The position numbers and the translations under genes were made by a program. 64,000 nucleotides of DNA from NCBI RefSeq assembly GCF_028714655.1, contig NZ_JAQTLY010000001.1:124001-188000 (forward strand), written 5' to 3'. The notes under the pieces were generated by a model that was given only the letters and a program-made list of their open reading frames with translations, was not told where the DNA came from and did not search any database. Shown here in pieces: positions 8,223 to 17,281 of this stretch. The first letter of the stretch is position 1; every line of letters starts with the position of its first letter. This stretch comes from Sulfurimonas sp. (lineage in GTDB: Bacteria; Campylobacterota; Campylobacteria; Campylobacterales; Sulfurimonadaceae).

Positions 8223-8265
8223 CAAGGGACATTTGTCCCTGACGCTAAATGGGCCTTGCTCATTT
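8223..8265 (+). promoter_or_regulatory. Double hairpin leader ahead of the secretion ABC exporter gene
   Basis: Two small hairpins lie in tandem. The first is a perfect AGGGACA/TGTCCCT pair (about 8225-8240). The second is AAATGGGC-CTT-GCTCATTT (8247-8265), which pairs with one G-T wobble. The second hairpin recurs almost unchanged at 22838-22856, there too about 30 bases before the start codon of an export operon. It may be a mobile REP-like repeat or a leader element affecting translation. Confidence 0.5.
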
Positions 8266-8294
8266 GGTGCATAACATCAGATAAAAGGAATCAA

Positions 8295-10094
8295 ATGGCA
8301 AAAAAACCGCTTAATGGACAAAAAGGTGATTTTTCTGAATTAAAAGAGGCTATATTAAAATCTAAAAAATCATTTATAATGGTTGGCTTTTTTAGTTTAG
8401 TTATAAATATACTGATGCTTGTTCCGTCACTATATATGCTACAGCTTTACGATAGGGTTATGGCAAGCAGAAGTCAAGATACGCTGATAATGCTTACGGG
8501 CATAGTGGTATTCTTATTTTTAGTAATGGCGCTTTTAGAAGTCGTAAGATCAAGAGTGCTTGTAAAAGTCGGAAATAAAATGGATAGTTTACTAAGTCAA
8601 AGAGTATTTGATTCCGTATTTGAACTAGCCCAAAAATATCCGGGAAAGGCATCTTCGATTCCGTTAAGCGATCTTACTCAGGTAAGACAGTTTATGACGG
8701 GAAACGGTCTTTTTGCTTTTTTTGATGCACCGTGGATGGTTATATATATAGCAGTCCTTTTTATGTTTCACCCTGTTTTTGGGTACTTTGCCATATTTGC
8801 CGCTATTGTTTTGGTCTGTATTACTATAGCAAACGAATATACTACAAAACAAAAACTCAGTGAGGCAAATAATCTTAGCAGATCTTCATCGGCATTTGTC
8901 GAAGCAAATCTAAGAAATGCTGAAATCGTTCATGCTATGGGTATGAAAGAGAATATTAGAAAAATATGGGAAGAGCGATATTTCGGTTTTTTAAATGCTC
9001 AAAATGATGCAAGCAACAGTGCGGGTATATGGTCAAATGCTTCTAAGAGTTTGCGTATGCTTTTTCAATCACTTATCCTTGGAATCGGCGGATATCTTGC
9101 CATTAAAGCGGAGTTGTCTCCGGGTATGATGATTGCAGGTTCTATTATCATGGGTAGGGCATTGGCTCCGCTTGATTTAATGATCGGCAGTTGGAAAGGG
9201 TTTAGCAGTGCTAGAGCTTCATATCAAAAACTTGACGGACTTTTAAATGAGTTTCCAAAAGATAAAGAGTATATGAAACTGCCTGCTCCGCAAGGTGAAA
9301 TTTTAATTGAAGGTGCCGTTGTAGCGCCTCCTGGTGCATCTCAGCCCTCTCTTCGCGGCATCTCTATGATGATTCAAAAAGGTGATGTAGTCGGTATAAT
9401 CGGACCTAGTGCAGCAGGGAAATCATCTCTTGCCAGAGTCATTTTAGGGCTTTGGCCGCTTGCAGCAGGAAAAGTCAGACTTGACAAAGCAGATATTTAC
9501 CAATGGGACAAACAAGAACTTGGAAATTACATAGGTTATTTGCCTCAGGATATAGAACTTTTTGAAGGAACCATTAGCCAAAATATAGCGAGATTTGGTG
9601 AAATCGACTCTCAAAAAGTTGTAGAAGCCGCACAAAGAGCAGGCGTTCACGAGATGATACTTAGGCTTCCTGAGGGTTACGATAGTAAAATCGGTGTAGG
9701 CGGTTTAGCACTCTCCGGCGGTCAAAGACAAAGAGTAGGACTTGCCAGAGCACTCTATAACAACCCTGTTTTAGTTGTTTTGGATGAGCCTAACTCAAAC
9801 TTGGACGATGCAGGTGAAATCGGACTTGTAAATGCTATTAACTACTTAAAACAGATAGGTTCTACCGTGATAATAATTACGCATAGACCGAGCATACTTC
9901 AAGTGACAAACAAATTAGCCCTAATCAAACAGGGAGCTTTAGAGTTGTATGGAAACACAAATGAAGTTTTAGCTCATCTGGCAAAAAATGCACAACAAGC
10001 TCAAGCGGCACAGCAGCAGCAGGCTCAGGCACAAGCAAGTCAGCAACAGCCGCAAAGTGCGCCTAAAATATCACTCAGCAAGCCTGAAAATTAA
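8295..10094 (+). CDS. Type I secretion ABC exporter (PrtD/SapD-like), permease-ATPase
   Basis: A 599-residue half-transporter with about five or six membrane segments in residues 25-290 and an ATPase domain. Walker A GPSAAGKSS is at 370-378, the signature LSGGQ at 473-477 and Walker B VVLDEP near 494-499. It drives export of an unfolded protein straight from the cytoplasm through the adaptor and TolC-like genes that follow. There is no N-terminal peptidase domain, so this is the PrtD type rather than the bacteriocin type. The C-terminus carries an Ala/Gln-rich tail (about residues 560-590). ATG 8295 is chosen over upstream in-frame codons because AAAGGAA lies just before it. In C. fetus the matching gene is sapD. 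No exported substrate gene is seen in the window. Confidence 0.92.
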   Translation: MAKKPLNGQKGDFSELKEAILKSKKSFIMVGFFSLVINILMLVPSLYMLQLYDRVMASRSQDTLIMLTGIVVFLFLVMALLEVVRSRVLVKVGNKMDSLLSQRVFDSVFELAQKYPGKASSIPLSDLTQVRQFMTGNGLFAFFDAPWMVIYIAVLFMFHPVFGYFAIFAAIVLVCITIANEYTTKQKLSEANNLSRSSSAFVEANLRNAEIVHAMGMKENIRKIWEERYFGFLNAQNDASNSAGIWSNASKSLRMLFQSLILGIGGYLAIKAELSPGMMIAGSIIMGRALAPLDLMIGSWKGFSSARASYQKLDGLLNEFPKDKEYMKLPAPQGEILIEGAVVAPPGASQPSLRGISMMIQKGDVVGIIGPSAAGKSSLARVILGLWPLAAGKVRLDKADIYQWDKQELGNYIGYLPQDIELFEGTISQNIARFGEIDSQKVVEAAQRAGVHEMILRLPEGYDSKIGVGGLALSGGQRQRVGLARALYNNPVLVVLDEPNSNLDDAGEIGLVNAINYLKQIGSTVIIITHRPSILQVTNKLALIKQGALELYGNTNEVLAHLAKNAQQAQAAQQQQAQAQASQQQPQSAPKISLSKPEN

Positions 10095-10103
10095 GGAAAA
10101 ATT

Positions 10104-11402
10104 ATGAGCGAAAATAGAGATATAAAAATGCCGTCTACAAATGATTCTAAAGTTATCGGATTTGGACTTGGAGTGATTTTTTTACTCTTTGCGGTGTTTG
10201 GCGGCTGGATGACTTTTGCTCCGCTTGCCGAATCTGTAGTGGCAATCGGAAAGATTTCTGCCGATTTGGATAAAAAAACACTTCAGCATTTAGAGGGCGG
10301 AGTTATAGAGAACATATATGTAAAAGACGGCGATGAGGTAAAAAAAGATGATCTTCTTTTAAAGCTAAAAGATATAAATATAAAAAGTCAGCTTGATATC
10401 TTTAAAACACAATATGACGATGCGTCGGCTTTGTATGCGAGACTTGTAGCTCAAAGAGACAATTTAGGCAGCGTTGTTTATCCCGACGAACTTAAGAATG
10501 AGAGTATCAAAAAAGAGCAAAACAGTATATTTTTTGAAACAAAAAAGAGTATAGAAGATGAAAAAATTATCTCTCAAAACAGAGTGGTACAGCTTGAAAA
10601 TCAGATAAGCGGTTTAAAATCTTTGATGGAAGCTAAAAAGAGCAGAATGAGTTCGATAAGCGAAGAGATTTTAGAGTGGGAAAAGCTTTTTAAAGAGCAG
10701 TTGGTCGATAAGCTAAAGATAAGAGATTTAAGCAGAGAAAAAAATATGATTGAGGGAGACATCTCTCAAACGGCTTCTGAGATAGCAAAGCTTTCCGAAG
10801 CTATAAACGAGACTAAAAATCAACAATTGCTTAGAGAAAAAGAGTTTACAAAAGTGACTCTAAACGATCTTGTAAAAGCGAAATCTATGCTTTTTGACCT
10901 GCAATCAAAAATAGCCTCTATCGAAGATATGCTCTCAAGAACAAATATAGTATCTCCGATTGACGGAACTGTTGTCGGTTTAAGCTTGCATACGATTGGA
11001 GGCGTTGTTCCTCCGGGTAGAGATATACTGCAGATAATACCGCAAAAATCAAAGCTTATAGTTATAGCTCAGGTTCAAATAACGGATATCGACAAAGTTA
11101 AAGTCGGGCTTATGGCAGATATTAGATTTTCAGCTTTTAACACGCGTCACACCCAAGTCATAGAAGGTAAAGTAGTACATGTCTCAGCCGATAGTTTTAA
11201 GGATGAGAAAAATGGCGCACAGTATTATGAAGCAAAAATCGAAGTGACAAAAAATGGAGAGAAGCAGATAACAGAATATGGTTTTGAGCTTGTTTCAGGT
11301 ATGCCTGCGGAAGTAATGATAAAAATTTCGGAGAGAACAATGCTTAGTTATTTTGTAAAACCTCTTACCGATATGATAAGTAGGGCATTCAATGAAGAGT
11401 AA
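10104..11402 (+). CDS. Type I secretion membrane fusion protein (HlyD/PrtE/SapE-like)
   Basis: A 432-residue adaptor with a short cytoplasmic N-terminus, one membrane segment (about residues 18-40, IGFGLGVIFLLFAVFGGWM), a lipoyl-like half motif (QHLEGGVIENIYVKDGDEVKK) and a long periplasmic coiled coil (about 100-275). The second lipoyl half follows (VSPIDGTVVGLSLHTIGGVVPPG), then a beta-barrel region. It bridges the inner-membrane exporter and the outer-membrane channel. It starts 9 bases after the exporter gene and overlaps the TolC-like gene by 11 bases. It corresponds to SapE of C. fetus. Confidence 0.92.
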   Translation: MSENRDIKMPSTNDSKVIGFGLGVIFLLFAVFGGWMTFAPLAESVVAIGKISADLDKKTLQHLEGGVIENIYVKDGDEVKKDDLLLKLKDINIKSQLDIFKTQYDDASALYARLVAQRDNLGSVVYPDELKNESIKKEQNSIFFETKKSIEDEKIISQNRVVQLENQISGLKSLMEAKKSRMSSISEEILEWEKLFKEQLVDKLKIRDLSREKNMIEGDISQTASEIAKLSEAINETKNQQLLREKEFTKVTLNDLVKAKSMLFDLQSKIASIEDMLSRTNIVSPIDGTVVGLSLHTIGGVVPPGRDILQIIPQKSKLIVIAQVQITDIDKVKVGLMADIRFSAFNTRHTQVIEGKVVHVSADSFKDEKNGAQYYEAKIEVTKNGEKQITEYGFELVSGMPAEVMIKISERTMLSYFVKPLTDMISRAFNEE

Positions 11403-12702
11403 TAAATATACGCTTTGTCTGTTTCTGTGCGGACTGTTATTTAGCGGTGCGGATGCCGAAGTTTTAAATTTTTCAAGAGCGTACGGGCTTGCTCTTGAAA
11501 ATGCGAACAATATTCGTTCATCCGTTTATGTCTCAGAAGCGGAAAAAGAGAAGATAAAACAAGAAGAGTCTCAACTTTATCCTCAAATAAATTTCTCTAC
11601 ATCATATAAAAAGTCGGAGTTAGAAGCGAATCCGACAGGACATATGACAAGACAAGGTTTGATAACTTACTCGCTTAGCGCCAGACAATCTATTTATAAT
11701 CCTGAAACTTACACAAGAATAGATATGCAGGAGTCAAGAAGCAAATATTCAGGAATAAAAGTTGAATATGAAAAAGAAGATTTGGCTCAAAAGCTCTTTA
11801 AAACATATCTTGATATTTTAAAATCACAAAACAAGATAAGATTGTTGGAATCTTATCTTGAGTACAATAGATCTAAACTTGAACAGTTAAGCAAAAAATT
11901 TGATATGGATATGTCAAATAAGATGGATCTGCTTCAAATGAGGGTCGAGTATAATTCTGCGCAGATAGAGCTTGACAAAGAGAGCAAGTTATTTCATGTT
12001 TATGATCTGAAATTTAAACAATATGTCGGAAACATTGAATATGAACTACCAAAAATTGAGTCTGACAAGCTGATTTTAGAAACCATAAAAGAGATGAAAG
12101 CGCAAGTTTTAGGCAAGAGCGATTTGGAAAAAAGTTTAAAGGTTAAACAAGCCGAGGCAGCGGTTGAGATATCTAACTCGGAGTTGGAAAATGCAAAAAG
12201 CGGACACTTGCCAAAAGTGACTTTTGATGCGGCATACTCAAAGTATGATACCGATACTCCGACTATTGACGCGCCTTATGACAATACCAGCTATGCAATG
12301 ATTAGCTTCAATATGCCGATTTACAGCGGCGGTTATGTTTCATCAAGGGTTGATTCATCCAGACTTATGAGAAAAGCTGCCGGCGAAGATTTGGAAAATG
12401 CAAAAAAAGAGGTTCTCGTACAGCATGGTGAATATTTAGCAATCTTTGAAGCTTCGGCAGAATCGGTCGGTATGTATAAAAAAGCTCTTGAATCGGCGGA
12501 ACTTTACCTGCAAGCGATAAATCAAGGGTATGATTACGGACTTAAAAGTATTATTGATCTAAACGATGCTAAAAATAAACTAAATGAAGTAAAATACAAA
12601 TATGTAGAAAATATGTATGAGATGGTAAACTCATATATCGGACTTTTAATGGTTACGAATAACTTTAAAGAGTTAAATCTCTTGGATAAATTAGTAGAAT
12701 AG
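11392..12702 (+). CDS. TolC-like outer membrane protein (PrtF/SapF-like)
   Basis: A 436-residue outer-membrane efflux protein. A signal peptide is clear (basic MKSNK, then a hydrophobic run to GADAE around residue 23). Two repeated alpha-hairpin halves follow, rich in Lys, Glu and Leu, with the strand-forming segment AYSKYDTDTPTID and NMPIYSGGYVSSRV typical of the family's conserved regions. It should form the trimeric channel for the secretion system encoded just upstream, whose adaptor gene it overlaps by 11 bases. Order and content match sapF of C. fetus. Confidence 0.9.
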   Translation: MKSNKYTLCLFLCGLLFSGADAEVLNFSRAYGLALENANNIRSSVYVSEAEKEKIKQEESQLYPQINFSTSYKKSELEANPTGHMTRQGLITYSLSARQSIYNPETYTRIDMQESRSKYSGIKVEYEKEDLAQKLFKTYLDILKSQNKIRLLESYLEYNRSKLEQLSKKFDMDMSNKMDLLQMRVEYNSAQIELDKESKLFHVYDLKFKQYVGNIEYELPKIESDKLILETIKEMKAQVLGKSDLEKSLKVKQAEAAVEISNSELENAKSGHLPKVTFDAAYSKYDTDTPTIDAPYDNTSYAMISFNMPIYSGGYVSSRVDSSRLMRKAAGEDLENAKKEVLVQHGEYLAIFEASAESVGMYKKALESAELYLQAINQGYDYGLKSIIDLNDAKNKLNEVKYKYVENMYEMVNSYIGLLMVTNNFKELNLLDKLVE

Positions 12703-12725
12703 TTTTTTAAGGTACAATTAAATAT

Positions 12726-14036
12726 ATGAACAGTTTTAAACTTAGCACTTCACTCTATCTGCTTATATCTTTACTTTTGAGTGCTGATTTTTTAGTGCTT
12801 TTTCTCTCTCTAAAAGCAGCACAATTTACACAAAAAGAGAGTGTGGATATTTCTCTTTATTTTTGGATTTTAATTTTAATACTCTCCTCTTTTGCTACCC
12901 AAAAAATATATGTAATCAGGTATGATTTTTGGGGTGATGCCAAAAAAATACTCAAAGTGTTTTTCTTCTCCTTTTTTGTTGTTTTTACGGTTATTTCTCT
13001 TGCTAGAATATCCGATGTATATTCAGTGCCGTTTTTACTGAATTTTTTTGTTATAGCCATATTTGCCACTCTTTTTTTTAAAAGATTATTTAAAAAACTT
13101 CTTTTTTCGTTTGACTTTTTTAAAATCAAAGTCAGAGTTATGGCTGATAAAGAGAACTACAAAACAATATGCGGTGAAATAACGAAAAATTGGTATTTTG
13201 GATATGAAGTTGATGATGAGAACTACGATATTGTCATAGTCTCCTCAAGAGGTTTTGAGATAAACAGACTTCAAGAGTCTATAAGAGAATTTTCGCACAA
13301 CACCAAAGATATATATCTCATTCCGTATCTGGATAATGTAGATTTTTCGCATACTACGATAGTCGACTTTTCAAATATAAGATTTTCGGCTCTGCATATA
13401 GAAAACAGGCTCTTAAACTATAAAAATATATTTATAAAATATTTCTTTGAAAAAATAGTCGTAATTATGCTTTTTCCTTTTGTTCTTATTTTGCATCTTT
13501 TTATTCGCTATTTTATAAAAACGGATTCAAAGGGAGAGACCTTTTTTAAACAGCAAAGGCTCGGCAAAAATTCCGAACCGTTTGAGTGTTATAAATACCG
13601 CACAATGTATGAGAACAGCCAAAATATCTTGGATGAATACCTTTTGCAAAACCCTGATGAGGTAGAGTACTATGCGAAGTTTCATAAATACAAAAATGAC
13701 CCGCGGATTACAAAAGTCGGCGGATTTTTAAGAAAAACATCGCTTGACGAGCTGCCGCAGTTTTACAATATACTAAAGGGCGATATGAATCTAATAGGCC
13801 CGCGGCCTTATATGCCTGAAGAACTAGGCGATATGGGCAAAGACAATAAAGAGATAATACTTAAAGTAAAACCGGGATTGACCGGTTTATGGCAAGTTAG
13901 CGGGCGAAATGAGCTTACTTTTAAAGAGAGAGTCGATTTGGATGTTTGGTATATACAAAATTGGTCGTTATGGATGGATTTTGTTATTTTCCTTAAAACG
14001 ATTAATGCGGTAGTGTTAAAAGTAGGCGCTAAATAA
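12726..14036 (+). CDS. Polyprenyl glycosylphosphotransferase (WcaJ/WbaP family)
   Basis: A 436-residue enzyme. The first half has about four membrane segments, followed by a degenerate CoA_binding_3-like region. The second half has another membrane segment (VVIMLFPFVLILHLFIRYFI) and the conserved catalytic domain: KYRTM, DPRITKVGGFLRKTSLDELPQF, NLIGPRPYMPEE, KPGLTGLWQVSGRNELTF and DVWYIQNWSLWMD. It moves a sugar-1-phosphate to undecaprenyl phosphate to begin an exopolysaccharide or glycan. It is a second initiating enzyme besides the WecA-type one at 4685. It lies 23 bases after the TolC-like gene and could be co-transcribed, which hints that the exported protein or S-layer may be glycosylated or anchored to a glycan. 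That link is inference. Confidence 0.92.
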   Translation: MNSFKLSTSLYLLISLLLSADFLVLFLSLKAAQFTQKESVDISLYFWILILILSSFATQKIYVIRYDFWGDAKKILKVFFFSFFVVFTVISLARISDVYSVPFLLNFFVIAIFATLFFKRLFKKLLFSFDFFKIKVRVMADKENYKTICGEITKNWYFGYEVDDENYDIVIVSSRGFEINRLQESIREFSHNTKDIYLIPYLDNVDFSHTTIVDFSNIRFSALHIENRLLNYKNIFIKYFFEKIVVIMLFPFVLILHLFIRYFIKTDSKGETFFKQQRLGKNSEPFECYKYRTMYENSQNILDEYLLQNPDEVEYYAKFHKYKNDPRITKVGGFLRKTSLDELPQFYNILKGDMNLIGPRPYMPEELGDMGKDNKEIILKVKPGLTGLWQVSGRNELTFKERVDLDVWYIQNWSLWMDFVIFLKTINAVVLKVGAK

Positions 14037-14060
14037 GCGGCAGTCTGAGAAAAATAGAGA

Positions 14061-14130
14061 GATTGCCGCGCTTCGCTCGCAATGACAAGCGTGACACTGT
14101 CACTGCGAGGAACGAAGTGACGCGGCAGTC
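14061..14130. repeat. Inverted pair of the CAATGAC repeat between convergent genes
   Basis: A direct unit (14061-14086, GATTGCCGCG...AATGAC) and an inverted unit (14099-14130, GTCAC...GCGGCAGTC) face each other and could form a long imperfect hairpin. The unit is the same family as the array at 6384-6605. It lies between two converging genes (stops at 14036 and 14149) and may serve as a two-way terminator. Confidence 0.75.
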
Positions 14131-14148
14131 TTTACGGCAAAGTTAATC

Positions 14149-15360
14149 CTACTCATGCCTTAGCGCGTCGATAGGGTTAAGTCGTGCCGCTTTTTTTGCC
14201 GGAAAAAATCCAAATACGATTCCGACTAAGGTTGAGAATAAAAAAGCCACAATAACTATAAAAGTGTTAAAAATAAGCGGTAAATCAAAAAATAGCGTAA
14301 TTGCGATTCCCGTACTTATTCCAAAGACTATGCCGATAATTCCGCCAAGAGAGGAGAGAACGACGGCTTCAACCAAAAACTGAAGCAAAACTTCTCTCTC
14401 AAGCGCTCCTATGGCAAGCCGTATGCCTATTTCACGAGTTCTCTCGGTGACTGAGACGAGCATAATGTTCATAATGCCGATACCGCCTACCAAAAGACTA
14501 ATAGCGGCAACCGCTCCAAGCAAGATGGTGAGCATCTGAGTAGTCGAAGAGAGTGTTTGAACCATTTCGCGCATATCACGAATATTAAAATCATTCTCTT
14601 CTCCGGTTTGAATCCTGCGTCGCTCCTGTAAAAGTGAGGTTATGGATGCTTTTACGCTCTCTATGGTTGCAGCCGAGGAAGCCGAAATCATAATCCTTGA
14701 TATTTCCTGATTTCCGCTGACTCTGCGTTGGAACATTCGAATCGGAACAACGATGATGTTGTCCTGATCCATTCCAAACATCGTTGCCCCTTTAGGCTTA
14801 AGCAGTCCAATTACTTCACAAGAGAAGTTTTTAAGTCTTATTGACGCTCCTATGGGATCTCCGCTGTCAAACAGCTCTTTTCTTACCGTCTCGCCTATTA
14901 CGCAAACTGCTTTTCCTCCTTGAAGTTCGGCTCCTAAAAAGTTTCTCCCCGATGCAAACACCCAATCTTTAACTACAAAATAGTCGTTATTTGTTCCCTC
15001 GACCGTTGCGGAGTGATTTTTATTGCCGTAGACCGCTTGCATAGTGTTTGAACCGACGGGTGCGACACCGCGAATATTATCAACCTCTTTTTTGAGTGCA
15101 TCAACATCGCTATGCGTAAATCTTCTTGCCGTTGAGTCGGTGCTTGGCGGTCCTTGTCGCTGCTGACCCGGCAAAACAATCAGTATATTTGTCCCAAGTT
15201 TAGAGATACTTTGTGAGACATAAGCAGTTGTTGCATCTCCGAGCATTACCATAGCAATAACCGAAGCGATGCCTATGACTATTCCTAAAGTTGTAAGTGC
15301 TGAACGCATAGCGCTTCTGCGAATCTCGCGAAGTGCAAGTAAAAAGGCGTTCCAAATCAT
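14149..15360 (-). CDS. MacB-type ABC transporter permease (FtsX family)
   Basis: A 403-residue permease with a MacB layout: first membrane segment near residues 20-45 (SALTTLGIVIGIASVIAMVML), a periplasmic MacB_PCD domain of about 230 residues, then three membrane segments containing GGIGIMNIMLVSVTERTREIGIRLAIGA, the FtsX signature. The last residues are LNPIDALRHE, the usual family end. In E. coli MacB the ATPase is fused in front; here it is a separate gene whose stop overlaps this start by 4 bases. Together with the adaptor and TolC-like protein it should form an export pump for a toxic molecule, peptide or glycolipid. The cargo is unknown. Confidence 0.92.
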   Translation of the reverse strand: MIWNAFLLALREIRRSAMRSALTTLGIVIGIASVIAMVMLGDATTAYVSQSISKLGTNILIVLPGQQRQGPPSTDSTARRFTHSDVDALKKEVDNIRGVAPVGSNTMQAVYGNKNHSATVEGTNNDYFVVKDWVFASGRNFLGAELQGGKAVCVIGETVRKELFDSGDPIGASIRLKNFSCEVIGLLKPKGATMFGMDQDNIIVVPIRMFQRRVSGNQEISRIMISASSAATIESVKASITSLLQERRRIQTGEENDFNIRDMREMVQTLSSTTQMLTILLGAVAAISLLVGGIGIMNIMLVSVTERTREIGIRLAIGALEREVLLQFLVEAVVLSSLGGIIGIVFGISTGIAITLFFDLPLIFNTFIVIVAFLFSTLVGIVFGFFPAKKAARLNPIDALRHE

Positions 15361-16064
15361 AGAAGCACCTTTTTGTCATATCCCTCATCAATTCCGCCGT
15401 CCCGAAAATGGACTGTTCTTGAGGCGTATTTTGCCATTTCCATCTCATGAGTTACCATTATTATAGTAATTCCTTTTTCACGATTAAAGGATTGCAACAG
15501 TTCCATTATTTCAATACTTTTTGCAGTATCCAAGTTTCCCGTCGGCTCATCAGCAAGTAAAACAAGCGGTTTTGTGGCAATTGCACGGGCAATGGCAACT
15601 CGTTGCTGCTGACCGCCTGAGAGTTCGGCGGGCGTGTGGTTTGCGACGCTCTCAAGCCCCACGCTTCTTAGCGCTTCCATTGCCATTTCATATCTTTGCT
15701 CTGCGTTAAACCCGCGGTAAAGGAGAGGCAGTTCGACATTTTCAACGGCAGTCGTTTTTCCAAGCAGGTTAAATCCTTGAAAAATAAACCCGATGTAGTT
15801 TCTCCTAAGCAGTGCGCGCTGATCTCTTGAGAGAAAGCCGACATCAACTCCCTCAAATAGATAGTTGCCGCTGCTTGGGGTGTCAAGACAGCCGATAATG
15901 TTCATAGTGGTTGATTTTCCCGAGCCGCTTGGTCCCATAACCGCTAAAAATTCTCCGTGTGCAACTTGCAGATCTACGCCTTGCAGAGCAAATGTCTTAG
16001 CCTCGCCCTCACCGTAAAATTTTGTGGCATTATGAAGTTCGATTACATATTTTTGTTCCATCAC
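15357..16064 (-). CDS. MacB/LolD-type ABC transporter ATPase
   Basis: A 235-residue ATPase with Walker A GPSGSGKSTTMN (about residues 44-55), signature LSGGQQQRVAIARA, Walker B VLLADEPTGNLD and the switch His in IMVTHEMEMA. It belongs to the LolD/MacB group that powers FtsX-type permeases. Its start overlaps the adaptor gene end by 4 bases and its end overlaps the permease by 4 bases, so the three are made together. Confidence 0.93.
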   Translation of the reverse strand: MMEQKYVIELHNATKFYGEGEAKTFALQGVDLQVAHGEFLAVMGPSGSGKSTTMNIIGCLDTPSSGNYLFEGVDVGFLSRDQRALLRRNYIGFIFQGFNLLGKTTAVENVELPLLYRGFNAEQRYEMAMEALRSVGLESVANHTPAELSGGQQQRVAIARAIATKPLVLLADEPTGNLDTAKSIEIMELLQSFNREKGITIIMVTHEMEMAKYASRTVHFRDGGIDEGYDKKVLL

Positions 16065-17281
16065 GGCTCTTTTGTTCCGATTAAAACCAAATCGGTTTGT
16101 TCAATTTCTCCCTTTGTAACAATAGTCGAACTGCCGTCACTTTTCCCTGTTTCAACTTCTACTTTAAACGGTTTATTTTTGCGAACAATCCACACATGGG
16201 GCGTTGAATTGCCGGAATGGTTTTTGGCATTTTTTGGGATTTCATCTTTTTTAAAAGTCGGATTAAAGCGGAGTGCGGCGTTTGGTACGGTAAGAGCATT
16301 ATTTAAAACACCGGTTATTATTTGTGCCGAAGCCGTCATTCCGGGGCGAAGCAAAAGTTCGGGATTTTCTACGCTTACAACGGCATTGTATGTAACAACT
16401 CCGTTTACTATCTGCGAGTTTAGACGCAACTGAGTAAGCGTTCCGTCAAAGAGTTTTTGCGGATAGGCATCGACGCTAAATTTAACCTTTTGCCCCTCTT
16501 TTACCTCTCCTATGTCGGCTTCATCTACGCTTACTATTACTTTCATTTTAGTCAAATCTTGTGCCAGTTTAAATAAAATAGGTGTTTGCATAGCGGCAAC
16601 GACGGTTTGTCCCGGTTCAACTTTTCTTTCTAAAACAATTCCGTTTATGGGAGAGAGAACAACCGCTTTTCGAAGATCGTCTCTTATCGCTTTTAGTTCG
16701 GCATTTGCTTGGTCACGCGCAGCTTTTGCCGCTTGTACTGAAGCTTTGGCAGATTCGAGTACCGCAAAAGCAGAATCGACATCTTGTTTTGAGGGGTAGT
16801 TTCCGTTGGTTGCCTTAACCATTTTTTCAACTCTTTCCCACTCATTTTGCGCTTTGTTTTTTGAAGACATCGCTTCGGCAATATTTGCTTCAAATTTTGA
16901 GAGAGCGGCTTGATAACTTGTTACTTTAGAGGAGAGTTTTACGGTGTCTAGCCGTGCCATAAGCTGCCCTGTATTAACTCTTTCATTGTAATCGACTAAA
17001 ACTTCACTTATGGTACCTGAAACTTCTATACCGACATCAACGGTATTTGTCGGTTCCATATTTCCGGTTGCCGATACCGTCGTGGTGATGGTTTTTCTCT
17101 CTACGGGTGCCGTTTGATAGTTCAGGTTTTCGTCTGCTTTTTCTATATAAGCATACCATCCGCCGCCTGATGCTAAAAGGAGCAAGACAAACCCCGCCCA
17201 TAAATATTTCTTATAAGATTTTTTTGGTTTAATAGTGAGTCCTAGAGTATTTTCTATAGAGTTGTTTTGTGGGCTGTTCAT
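16061..17281 (-). CDS. MacA-like periplasmic adaptor (membrane fusion protein)
   Basis: A 406-residue HlyD-family adaptor. A short cytoplasmic part and a single membrane anchor (LWAGFVLLLLASGGGWYAY, about residues 27-45) are followed by VSATGNMEPTNTVDVGIEVSGTISEV (first lipoyl half), a coiled-coil hairpin (about 115-195), AVVLSPINGIVLERKVEPGQTV (second half) and a beta-barrel domain. It connects the MacB-type pump to the outer-membrane channel. The start ATG shares one base with the TolC-like gene's stop region. The layout matches MacA/YknX. Confidence 0.9.
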   Translation of the reverse strand: MNSPQNNSIENTLGLTIKPKKSYKKYLWAGFVLLLLASGGGWYAYIEKADENLNYQTAPVERKTITTTVSATGNMEPTNTVDVGIEVSGTISEVLVDYNERVNTGQLMARLDTVKLSSKVTSYQAALSKFEANIAEAMSSKNKAQNEWERVEKMVKATNGNYPSKQDVDSAFAVLESAKASVQAAKAARDQANAELKAIRDDLRKAVVLSPINGIVLERKVEPGQTVVAAMQTPILFKLAQDLTKMKVIVSVDEADIGEVKEGQKVKFSVDAYPQKLFDGTLTQLRLNSQIVNGVVTYNAVVSVENPELLLRPGMTASAQIITGVLNNALTVPNAALRFNPTFKKDEIPKNAKNHSGNSTPHVWIVRKNKPFKVEVETGKSDGSSTIVTKGEIEQTDLVLIGTKEP

